A stretch of DNA of 64,000 nucleotides, taken from the NCBI GenBank assembly GCA_910576785.1, contig CAJTJG010000008.1:62001-126000 (forward strand), given 5' to 3'. This document shows positions 8,736-18,100 of this stretch, one piece after another. The translations under genes were made by a program, and so were the position numbers. The stretch comes from an uncultured Duncaniella sp. (lineage in GTDB: Bacteria > Bacteroidota > Bacteroidia > Bacteroidales > Muribaculaceae). The notes beneath the pieces were generated by a model. That model saw nothing but the letters and a program-made list of their open reading frames with translations, did not search any database and was not told the DNA's origin. Every line of letters starts with the position of its first letter. Position 1 is the stretch's first letter.

Positions 8736-11700
8736 TTCTTATATTTGAAGTCGGAATTTTTCACATATATACGATAGTCCTTGGCCGCTCCCGGCACTTC
8801 TGCCTCCATGCGAGGCAGATATTGCATACCGGAGAGTTTGTGGGGTGCACCCAGATCTATCACTACGGTGTGGGGGTATGGATTACCCTTGCCGGTGGAC
8901 CAATAGGTGGATTCCTGAAGATCAAAGATCTTGTCGGCAGCGCGGTTGCCACCTTTCACATCTTCGGCATCGGCATAACGGATGGTCCACGGTTCGCGTG
9001 ACAGTCGCTCCCCGTCGGCATCAAGGAGATACAGCTCTGCTATGGCAGCATTGTCGTCACCACTGATGGAGTTGAGAAGCTCTACTGCCACATAGCGACC
9101 CTCGGCTTCGGATGAGAATCTGATCTCCTGCCATCCGTTACCGGGCGTAAATGCTCCGGTAGCTACAGTCTTCTCTCCACTGAGATCGAGCGTCTCACCT
9201 TCGGCTCGGTGGGTGAGTGGCTTGGGGATCTGGAGTCGGTCTATCACCGGGGAGGCAAGACCTTCCGTACGGATATCACGCGGTCCGGTGATGTCGAACA
9301 CTACTATCTCGTTCTCACCTTTTTTGAGCCAGCACCCCGGCAGATAGAGTGTCTGTTGCGGGCCTATCTCCCAGAAGCGTCCGAGCGCATGACCGTTGAC
9401 ATACACGAGGCCTTTGCCCCATGTCTCCATATTGATGAAGGTATCGGCCGGCTTCTTGACATTGAACCGTGTGCGGTACACGCCGATAGGCATCCGGCCG
9501 TTATCTCCGGCCGAGAAGGCTCCGACAGGCATGTACTCCATGGAGTCGTAGAATTCCATGGTGTCCGGCAGATTGAAAACTTCCCAATCCTTGAGATCAC
9601 ATACAAATGTATGCCCTTTGCGGTTCTCGGTGATGGTCACCTTGTCGGTTATGCCCTTGAAGTCCTTGATGGCGCGACCGAAATTTATACGCCCCATAGC
9701 CTCCACGAGTATGTCGAGCGTGGCGCCTGCCTTGACTGCGGGTAGTGTGAGAGCCTTCTCGCCGAGACGGCGGTCGAGCTTACCGATATATTTCCCATCG
9801 ACAAATACCTGTGCGAAGTCGTGTACATCATTGATGGTGAGCAGTGACGGGGTGGAGAGCTCGGGCAAAGACGTGCGGTAGAGTATGCTTCCGAATCCTT
9901 GGTCAAACTCCTCCATGGTCTTGATGTCGCGGGTTCTTACTGGCTCAGGAAGGTTAGGGAACAGTGGGGCCACTTCAGTGAATGTGAACGGAGCTATGCG
10001 TCCGGTGGCAATAGCCGCGGGGATAGGAGCCTGTTTTCCGGAGGTGTACTTGGCCAAAGCCTCGCGCAGCGCGTGGTATTTAGGTGTGGCTGCACCCTGC
10101 TCGTTGATAGGAGCGTCATAGTCGTAGGATGTGACGTCAGGGGCGAATCCAGGTGAGTTAGCTCCTGCCCAATGTCCCCAGTTGGTGCCTCCGTGGGTCA
10201 TATAGAGGCTGAACGAGATCCCTTTCGATAGCATTTCATCGATGCCGGCTATCATGTCGGCTGCCGGACGGGTCTCATGATTGCCGCCCCATTTATCAAA
10301 CCATCCGCTCCAGAACTCTGAGCACATCAGCGGGCTTTGCGGACGTATCTCCTTTAGGCGTGCGAACTGCTGGTCGATGTTGGCACCGGTGCCGAAGTTC
10401 ATAGTCCAGATCAGGTCGTCGAGACCATTGTTGAGGAAGTTTGACGACCAGTCGCACTGGAAAAGCGTTACGTCCGGGCCGAAGTTGCGGCGAAGCATAT
10501 CGCGGATCTCGCCTACATATTTCTTGTCTGTGCCGTAGGATCCGTATTCGTTCTCTACCTGCACCATGATGATAGGACCGCCGTCGGCTATGGTCTGACC
10601 TTTCACCTCGTCGGCCACGGCTTTCTGGAATTTGTCCACACGCTCCATGAAGTAAGGATCGGACTCGCGCAGACGTATGTCCTTTTTCTTAAGTAGCCAC
10701 CAGGGTAGGCCACCCATCTCCCATTCGGCGCACACATACGGTCCGGGACGGAGTATGACATACATGCCGTTGTCCTTGCACAGGTCAATGAATGCCGAGA
10801 GATCCTTCTGTCCGTCGAAGTCAAACGCGTCAGGGGTGGCCTCATGGTTATTCCAGAACACATAAAGACAGATGGTGTTCATGCCGAGAGCCTTGCACAT
10901 CTTTATGCGGTGATCCCAGTATTCGCGTGGTATACGTGGATAGTGGTGTTCGGCGGCTTTTACCACAAACGGTTCGCCATTGAGAAGGAATGTACCGTTG
11001 CCGGCCTCGAAACGGCCTTTGTCTTCAAATACATTCATGTTCCAGCTATCCTGCCAGGGTATTGTGATCCCATTGTCGGATATCTCCATAGGTAGCCATA
11101 CATAGCGGGAGTCCTCAAGATCTGTCTTGTTCCAGCGGTCAAACATTGCCACATAGGCATTCTTCTTGCCCATTACCGGCTGTACGTATGTGCTCTGCGC
11201 ATAGAATGTCTTGTCGGCTTCCGGACCGGTGCATGGATTGCCGATGGTTTTCCACGGTCCCATCACGGAGTCGGCTACAGCGAGTTCGGCCTGGTTTGGA
11301 TCCCAACCGGTGCATCCGGAGGAGAGCATGTAGTACTTCCCGTTGTGTTTGAACACGGCAGGAGCCTCGCGGGCTTCCCCGATGAAATTGCGTGTATAGC
11401 GGCCTGTGGGGCGGAGATAGTCATCAGTAAGCTCGTTGATGTGGAGGGTCTGATTGTTTTCCGATGAACTGAATTGATAGGCTTTGCCATTATCATCCAC
11501 GAATATGGTCTGGTCGCGGCTCATTGCGCCGTTGGGACGGAAACTGCCCAGATAGGTGAATGGCCCAGCGGGGGTATCGCTGACAGCAACGCCTGCGCCG
11601 GCCTTGCTGTAATCGGCGCTTTCGGCATGGATCCACATCACGAACTTTCCTGTCTTTGGGTTGTAGACCACCTTGGGCCTCTCGATCACTTTGGACGGAT

Positions 11701-12040
11701 GGAGGTCGCTGCCGGGTATGTCAGGCTCAGCTTCAAGGGCAAGGCCCTCGAATGTCCAGTTGATCATGTCGGGCGAGGAATAGCAGCTCACCCCTGAAGC
11801 ATCGGTGCGGTAGCACTCCCACGTGGCCCATTCAGGCAATATGGTCTCACCCTTTTTGTATTCTCCATACCAGTAATACTTTCCGTTGTGATAGAGTATG
11901 CCGCCTCCATGTGCGTTGATGGGATTGCCGGCGGTATCCTTCCATACTTCGCCGGGCACGATGTCACCAACGGCTCCGGCAGCAGGGAGCTGTACAAGTG
12001 CCGCGGTGGCAATGATGATTGATCTTAAGTAATTATGCAT
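8732..12040 (-). CDS. GH43-GH35 fusion with C-terminal F5/8 (CBM32-like) domain
   Basis: A 1102-aa exported enzyme. The start at 12040 gives MHNYLRSIIIATAALVQLP, a proper signal peptide; an upstream start would overlap the previous gene. Residues 20-340 form a GH43 propeller of the type with INAHGGG in place of the usual base-bearing motif, then YYWYGE, RDQTIFVDD and REAPAVF, resembling GH43_24/34 exo-galactanases and galactosidases. Residues 345-700 are a GH35 beta-galactosidase with acid/base Glu in QVENEYGSYG (about 497) and nucleophile Glu in MCSEFWSGW (about 574). A linker domain follows, then an F5/8-type galactose-binding-like domain at about 965-1095. Together these could trim beta-1,3-galactan and release galactose in the periplasm. 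All expected GH35 catalytic residues are present. Confidence 0.85.
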   Translation of the reverse strand: MHNYLRSIIIATAALVQLPAAGAVGDIVPGEVWKDTAGNPINAHGGGILYHNGKYYWYGEYKKGETILPEWATWECYRTDASGVSCYSSPDMINWTFEGLALEAEPDIPGSDLHPSKVIERPKVVYNPKTGKFVMWIHAESADYSKAGAGVAVSDTPAGPFTYLGSFRPNGAMSRDQTIFVDDNGKAYQFSSSENNQTLHINELTDDYLRPTGRYTRNFIGEAREAPAVFKHNGKYYMLSSGCTGWDPNQAELAVADSVMGPWKTIGNPCTGPEADKTFYAQSTYVQPVMGKKNAYVAMFDRWNKTDLEDSRYVWLPMEISDNGITIPWQDSWNMNVFEDKGRFEAGNGTFLLNGEPFVVKAAEHHYPRIPREYWDHRIKMCKALGMNTICLYVFWNNHEATPDAFDFDGQKDLSAFIDLCKDNGMYVILRPGPYVCAEWEMGGLPWWLLKKKDIRLRESDPYFMERVDKFQKAVADEVKGQTIADGGPIIMVQVENEYGSYGTDKKYVGEIRDMLRRNFGPDVTLFQCDWSSNFLNNGLDDLIWTMNFGTGANIDQQFARLKEIRPQSPLMCSEFWSGWFDKWGGNHETRPAADMIAGIDEMLSKGISFSLYMTHGGTNWGHWAGANSPGFAPDVTSYDYDAPINEQGAATPKYHALREALAKYTSGKQAPIPAAIATGRIAPFTFTEVAPLFPNLPEPVRTRDIKTMEEFDQGFGSILYRTSLPELSTPSLLTINDVHDFAQVFVDGKYIGKLDRRLGEKALTLPAVKAGATLDILVEAMGRINFGRAIKDFKGITDKVTITENRKGHTFVCDLKDWEVFNLPDTMEFYDSMEYMPVGAFSAGDNGRMPIGVYRTRFNVKKPADTFINMETWGKGLVYVNGHALGRFWEIGPQQTLYLPGCWLKKGENEIVVFDITGPRDIRTEGLASPVIDRLQIPKPLTHRAEGETLDLSGEKTVATGAFTPGNGWQEIRFSSEAEGRYVAVELLNSISGDDNAAIAELYLLDADGERLSREPWTIRYADAEDVKGGNRAADKIFDLQESTYWSTGKGNPYPHTVVIDLGAPHKLSGMQYLPRMEAEVPGAAKDYRIYVKNSDFKYKK

Positions 12041-12053
12041 ATGTGATGTCGGT

Positions 12054-14072
12054 TTATTTATCAAGAAATTCATTGGTGAGATCGGTCGTGTCAATCACCT
12101 CGGGGCGTGTGGCCGAAGGAGAGGATGGAATCCATACTGACATCTGTCCCTGTCCGCGGTGGGCCCAGGCGTAGTAGGGTATCAGTGTCAGGTCCACATC
12201 GCTTATATCAACATTGCCTGCAGCATCACGGCCAAGGAGTCTGGCACGACCGCGGAGCTCGGTGAGACCGTTCACCTTGTCGGTGACGGATGCTATGAAT
12301 CTGGTGTTGGGATTGAGAACCACATTTTGTATGTCGAAGTCATTGTCGGGCCATTCGGCACAGTACACCAATGGTCCACGCTCGATGGCTATGCGGCCAC
12401 GGTCGGCTGTGACGTTACGGTGGGCGGCGATGACGCGCGGTGACATGTCGAATCTCAGTTCAACCTTGTCACCCTTCTTCCATTTCCGGTTTATTGTGAG
12501 ATAACCCTTGTCAGGAGTACCGCTTACAGGTTGGCCATTGAGAGTGACGGTGTAGTAGGGTGTGATACCGTCGGCATAGGCATACAGATCGCCCGGCACT
12601 GGACGGTTTAGCATACGGCCGGGTATACGTAGCCTGAGAGCGAATTCACCGGCTTTGTTGGTATCGATGGTTATATCGACATCTCCATTCCAGGTATAGT
12701 TTCCGCTTTGAGAGATGGCTACTTTTCTTCCATCGACATTGAGTTCGGCCTTGTTGCCAATGTAGAGGTTCACGTACACATCCCTGTCCTTGACGGCATA
12801 GATGTAGCCCGGTAGCGATGGCATGAACCGGCAGATGTTCGACGGACAGCATGCGCAACCGAACCATGGCTTGCGTTCATATCCACCCTCGCTCGCCAGA
12901 GGATTGGGATAGAAGAATGTACCTCCATCGACTGACATGCCTGAGATGAGGCCGTTGTAGAGGGTGCGTTCAACGACATCGTAGTATTTGGCATCGCCGT
13001 GCAGCAGGAACAACCGATGGTTTACGTACACATTGCCTATTGCCGCGCATGTCTCGCCATAGGCTTCGAGATTGGGCAACTCGTAGTTGTCGCCGAACGA
13101 TTCGCCGTTGTGACGGGCTCCGATGGCACCTGTGATATAATATTTCATGTTGATGATATTCTCCCAAATTCGGTCAATGGCTGCGATGTATGCTGAATCG
13201 CCTGTCAGTGCAGCCACATCGGCCATTCCGGCATACATGTAGGTGGCCCTGACGGCATGCCCTACGGCCTCGTCCTGCTCTACAACCGGTTTATGTGCCT
13301 GACTGTAGGCATCCTTGCGGGAGGTATGGCCTCGTTTGTCGAGGAAGTATCTTGCCTGATCGAGATATTTCCGTTCCCCTGTCACGAGATATAGCCGTGC
13401 GAGTGCCATCTCCGCTATCTGGTGGCCCGGTACTTTGGCCATCTGCCCGGGGGCATCGCCGATCTCGCGGCATATGCAGTCGGCATATCTTATGGCTATG
13501 TCGAGGAAGTTGCGTTTGCCGGTGGCTTGATAGTGTGCAACTGCACCGTCCACCATATGGCCGAGATTGTAGAATTCGTGTGAGAGATTCTCCACTCTTT
13601 CCCATCTCTTGCCGGGAGCCATCCACGGATGAGGATTGGCCGGATTCATGGTGAATGATGTATTGAGGTATCCGTCCGGTTCCTGTGCGCCTGCCACTAT
13701 CACGAGCACACTGTCGATGTATGCTTCCAGTTGTTTGTCGGGATAGGATTGCAATAGATAGCTTGCGCCTTCGATGGTCTTGTAGACATCAGTATCGTCG
13801 AACGGGAAACCATCCACCTTGTATGTGTCGCTTGGGTTGGCGGCCTTGACGAAATTATCGTATCGACCCGACTCCTCGCATTTGCTGAATGCCAATGGAA
13901 TGGTGACGTCGCGGGCAGCCTGAAGACGTTGTCCCCAGAATGAATCGTCTATCTTTACTGATGTGAAAGGCACAGGGTCTATCGGATAGTGTCCGCCGCT
14001 GTTGCCGGCAGGGGCGGATGTTCCGTAGAGAGAGGTGATCAGTAGTGCATATGGCAATATGAATCTTTTCAT
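12054..14072 (-). CDS. GH127 beta-L-arabinofuranosidase family protein
   Basis: A 672-aa protein of the DUF1680/GH127 family, which hydrolyses beta-L-arabinofuranosides and related furanosides. It has a signal peptide (first 20 or so residues), the N-terminal family motif DSFWGQRLQ, the HMVDGAVAHY helix of the (alpha/alpha)6 barrel, LPNLEAYGETCAAIGN carrying the conserved Glu and Cys, and the zinc-site Cys motif WFGCACCPSNI near residue 407. Beta-sandwich domains follow. The length fits the family. It sits 13 bp upstream of the GH43-GH35 gene and 11 bp downstream of the GH43 gene in a tight operon. Its job would be to remove arabinose caps from arabinogalactan or pectin side chains. Confidence 0.9.
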   Translation of the reverse strand: MKRFILPYALLITSLYGTSAPAGNSGGHYPIDPVPFTSVKIDDSFWGQRLQAARDVTIPLAFSKCEESGRYDNFVKAANPSDTYKVDGFPFDDTDVYKTIEGASYLLQSYPDKQLEAYIDSVLVIVAGAQEPDGYLNTSFTMNPANPHPWMAPGKRWERVENLSHEFYNLGHMVDGAVAHYQATGKRNFLDIAIRYADCICREIGDAPGQMAKVPGHQIAEMALARLYLVTGERKYLDQARYFLDKRGHTSRKDAYSQAHKPVVEQDEAVGHAVRATYMYAGMADVAALTGDSAYIAAIDRIWENIINMKYYITGAIGARHNGESFGDNYELPNLEAYGETCAAIGNVYVNHRLFLLHGDAKYYDVVERTLYNGLISGMSVDGGTFFYPNPLASEGGYERKPWFGCACCPSNICRFMPSLPGYIYAVKDRDVYVNLYIGNKAELNVDGRKVAISQSGNYTWNGDVDITIDTNKAGEFALRLRIPGRMLNRPVPGDLYAYADGITPYYTVTLNGQPVSGTPDKGYLTINRKWKKGDKVELRFDMSPRVIAAHRNVTADRGRIAIERGPLVYCAEWPDNDFDIQNVVLNPNTRFIASVTDKVNGLTELRGRARLLGRDAAGNVDISDVDLTLIPYYAWAHRGQGQMSVWIPSSPSATRPEVIDTTDLTNEFLDK

Positions 14073-14083
14073 TGCAGATATTG

Positions 14084-15163
14084 TCAGTTTTTGTATATGT
14101 AAGGTATGCCTTTTTCGTCAAATTTCACCGGGAGCCAGAGGTAGCGCGAATCGGGTAGTGATTCAGGGTTCCAGATGTCGGCCATGAATGTGATATCATC
14201 ACCATCGCGGAGTATATAGGTGCCCTGGGCGCCGAAGGTCGTCTCCGATCCCTCACCCCTGCATGGATTTGGCAGCTGATGCCATTCACCCATCATGGAG
14301 TCGGCCCACATGAGCCTCGCTTCATTCGGTGCCCATCCGGTGCATCCTGAAGTGATCATCCAATAGCGCCCTTCGTGTCTGAATATGGCCGGAGCCTCGT
14401 TGTGGCCTCCGGGGAATATACGTATGTATCTGCCCGAGTGGGATGTGAAGGTTGAGTCGAGTTCCGCTATGTGGAGTGTCAGATTGTCTTCCGACGAGTA
14501 TATGTGGTAGGCGGTCGAATCATCATCGACAAATAAGGTCATGTCACGCGACATCTGTCCTCCGGCCAGATCACGATATGTGAACATACCCTCTCTTATC
14601 AGCGCATACCATTCCGGGGTCCACCATTCAGTCCTGTTGTCATATGTGGGCGCAGTCTTGGAGCGGATCATATTAAGCGGCAACTTTCCTGCGTTTACGC
14701 GCGAACTCTTTAAGGGCACAAATGGGCCGAGGGGATTGTCGGCTGTTGCCACAGCGACCTGTGCAGCCTCATAACCACGCCCCTTGAGTTCGTGATGGAA
14801 CCACATCACATACTTCCCGGTGGAAGCATTGTAGATCACCTTGGGGCGTTCGACCGTGGAGCCACGTTCTACGATCGATCCAGGCGTATCGCTTACTGGC
14901 ATGACTATTCCACGGTTGTGCCAGTTTTTCAGATCGGTGGAGGTATAGCATGCCACACCCTCCTGAGGTGTGTCTGTGCCACGGTGTTCACCATACCAGT
15001 AATATATGCCATCGGAGGCTTTGGTGACGCATCCGCCGTGGCAATTGATGTGGAGGCCGTCGGAGTCCGGCCATATATCACCCGCCACCACAGGGATCTC
15101 CGCATGGCATGCATATGAGATAAGGATAAGACCTGAGAGAAGTGTCGGTTTGATGCCTGTCAT
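14084..15163 (-). CDS. GH43 family glycoside hydrolase (GH43_24/34-like)
   Basis: A 359-aa single-domain GH43. The start at 15163 gives MTGIKPTLLSGLILISYACHA, a normal signal peptide; the longer frame has only a TTG start and would reach the HTCS stop. The motifs match the N-terminal half of the GH43-GH35 fusion nearby: INCHGGC, YYWYGEH, STVERPKVIYN, MSRDMTLFVDDD, HNEAPAIFRHEGRYWMITSGCTGWAPNEA. The canonical base Asp motif is replaced by HGG, as in exo-beta-1,3-galactanase-type subfamilies, and the acid Glu in the EAPA motif is kept. About 60 extra residues around 180-205 (MIRSKTAPTYDNRTEWWTPEW) look like an insertion that could shape the active-site rim. It is the first enzyme after the HTCS gene. 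Confidence 0.85.
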   Translation of the reverse strand: MTGIKPTLLSGLILISYACHAEIPVVAGDIWPDSDGLHINCHGGCVTKASDGIYYWYGEHRGTDTPQEGVACYTSTDLKNWHNRGIVMPVSDTPGSIVERGSTVERPKVIYNASTGKYVMWFHHELKGRGYEAAQVAVATADNPLGPFVPLKSSRVNAGKLPLNMIRSKTAPTYDNRTEWWTPEWYALIREGMFTYRDLAGGQMSRDMTLFVDDDSTAYHIYSSEDNLTLHIAELDSTFTSHSGRYIRIFPGGHNEAPAIFRHEGRYWMITSGCTGWAPNEARLMWADSMMGEWHQLPNPCRGEGSETTFGAQGTYILRDGDDITFMADIWNPESLPDSRYLWLPVKFDEKGIPYIYKN

Positions 15164-15192
15164 ATGATAGAATCGGTGGGGAAATTTAATAT

Positions 15193-18100
15193 TCAATTGT
15201 TAGTTGAGGAGGGTAGCTTTTGAGCGTATTCGGTTGGTGTCACGCCATACTCTTTCTTGAATATACGGCGGAAATATGCCGCGCTGCTGAAGCCGGTCAT
15301 GTATGCCACATCGCTGATCTGAACCTCACCTGACTGTATGAGGTCGGCAGCCCTGCGGAGTTTGATCTTCCGTATAAATTCATTGGGTGTCAGGCCGGCT
15401 ATGCTTTTCACTTTGCGGTAGAGCGTGGAATGCGACATGCACATTTTATCGGTGAGGAAGGTCTGGTCAAACTCTTCCATCTCCATGTTTTCTTCCACGA
15501 GGGTACGGAATCGGGCTATGAATTCCTTGTCAAGACGTCCGAGTGAATCCGGTTGTGTGGGTTGCGGAGGGAGTGTCACGGAGCATCCGTTTTTGTCGGA
15601 TGATACGTTTTCACCGGTAGTGGCTGGCAGCGGGGTTGGCTCGTCAAGGAGATTGAGGGTCAGTTTGTGGCGCGACTCGATGATATTGTTTATGCGTGCA
15701 CGCAGCAGGCTTGCGCTGAATGGCTTTGTGATGTACGAATCCGCACCTGAGTCATAACCCTCCTCCCTGTCGCGCAGGGAGTCCTTGGCGGTGAGGAGTA
15801 TGACGGGTATATGACTCGTGGCCATGCTCGTCTTGAGAGTGTTGCACAGTTCGAAACCGTCCATTTCTGGCATCATTATGTCGCTCACCACTATGTCGGG
15901 TATCTCGCGGAGGGCTGTTTCGAGACCTTCGCGTCCATTGGATGCGGTGAGTACTGTGAAGTCTTCTGTGAAGGACTGGGCTATATACTCGCGCACATCG
16001 TTGTCATCTTCTACCACGAGCATCACGAGTTTACTCTCGCCGGAGGTTTCGGCGGTTATGAGTTCAGGCGTGCGCGAGTCGGGAACTTCATCCGAAGAAT
16101 TGCGGTGGGCGGCATTGGGGTAACTGTTGTCCATGATGAGCCTTACATTGAATGTGCTTCCGTGACCTTCGGTAGAGGTGACAGATATTGTGCCTTCGTG
16201 GAGTTCCACAAGATTCTTTGTAAGGGCGAGACCGATGCCTGTTCCAGAGGTCTTCTTGGAGTTGGAGGCCTGGTAATAGCGTTCGAACACATGTGGCAGC
16301 GATTCGGCCGATATACCGGTGCCTGTGTCGCTGACTGACAGATCCACATACTTTACTCCCGCCTCCTCTGTGGGGCGAAGGGATAGCGTGACGTTACCTT
16401 TGTGCGTATATTTCAGGGCGTTGCCCATCAGGTTGTTGATGACGGTGCTGATCATCTCCGGATCGTAGTACAATTCTTTCTCTTCCATTTCGGCCACATC
16501 GATCGTGATGTTTACATCAGGATTGTTGTTGAGTTCCTTGAACCGCAGTCCGATCTCGCGAACGAAGTTGGCAAGATTGCCGTGTATCACTTCCAGCTTA
16601 CGATTTCTTGTCTCGGTCTTGCGGAACTCGAGTATGCCGTTTATGAGGTTGAGCAGCCGCATCGAACTGGTACGGATGGTGAGGAGTTTTTTTCGTTGTG
16701 ATTCCTTGAGTTCATGATCGTTTACAAGATCCTCCATGGGGCCTATGATGAGGGACTGGGGGGTACGCAGTTCGTGAGTGATGTTGGTGAAGAACACAAG
16801 ACGCTCTTCGTTGAGCGCTTTTATATTCATGGAATTCTCGCGTTCCACGGCAAGATTCTTCTCAAGCTCCATCTTGTGCTTGTAGAAGTTTACAAAGAAG
16901 AGTATGAGCGATATGATAGTTATGATGTAGAGCATTATGGCCCACCAGGTAGCGTAGACAGGCGGTTGGATGGTGATGTATGCGATGGTCTGCGGTTCGC
17001 TCCAGTCCTGTCCGTTCAGGCGGTGGCGCACACGGAATTCATAGTTGCCCGGTCGCAAATTGCGGTATATCGCACTGTTGTCATCCTTGACTTTGGTCCA
17101 TACCTCATTGACACCCTTCATGTTGTAGACATATTCTGAATTAGCCGCACGGGTGATGTCAAGGATATTGAACCGCAATGTGAACGTATTGAGGTTGTAA
17201 GGCAGTTCTATTTTATCCTCTGAAATCGGTATTTCAATCTCCATGTTCCGGTTGGTGGAATTGCTGTCGTGAGCCGTCATGCTTGTCAATGACACTTTGG
17301 TGACGACGGGAGTATGGCTCATGTTCTTGGGGTTGAAATGTATGAGGCCGTTGAGCGATCCGAGAAATATGCGGCCACCGGTGGTGATGGTGGATGCGTT
17401 TTCGGTGAATGATCCGAGCATAGAGGTGTAGTTGCGCTCATAGACCGCGGTCTGTCCGTTGGATAAATAGAGTACTATACCGTGGTTGGTACCGAGCCAT
17501 AGATTCCCGACGGCGTCTTCTTCGATTGTCTTCACGTCGCAATTCACAAGACCCTCTTTGTTGCCGATGAGGTGCTTGCGGTCAAAACTGTCAATGGAGA
17601 TACCTGCCACACCGTCTCGTGTGGCCACCCACATGTTGCCGCGCGTGTCCTCACGCATGGCATTGACGGTGTTGGAGGGGAGTCCGCTGTCGGCGTTGAA
17701 GTATTGCAGAGCTTTCCCTGCCGGGGTGAATACAGTGGCACCCTCGCCGAAGGTGCCTACCCAGAGATATCCGTTGCTGTCAATGGTAAGACCGGTGATA
17801 TAGTGGTCAAGGAGCTGATTGTTGAGGACAGAGTCGGGGGTAGCTTTCAAGGTGGAGATGTCGCATATGTATATGCCGCTGTGGGTCCCGGCCAGGATGC
17901 GTCCCTCGGGAGTGCGGACGAAACAGCGTATCTCTTTTTCAGGAATGTCGATATGCGAGAAGGTATGCGTGGCCGGAGTGTATGCGAAGATACCGTCGTT
18001 GCTCGTGCCGATCAGAAGAATATCGTTGTCGGATGGGAGGATGGCGCGGACGAGGGTGTTGTGACCCTTGGTGGCTGTGGGCAGTTGTATATATTTGTGC

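Noticed and set aside
12041..12094. Longer start for the GH43-GH35 gene
   Set aside because: The extra 18 codons overlap the end of the GH127 gene and would bury the signal peptide that begins at 12040.
15164..15196. Longer start for the GH43 gene
   Set aside because: It uses a TTG overlapping the HTCS stop and would precede an otherwise perfect signal peptide starting at ATG 15163.
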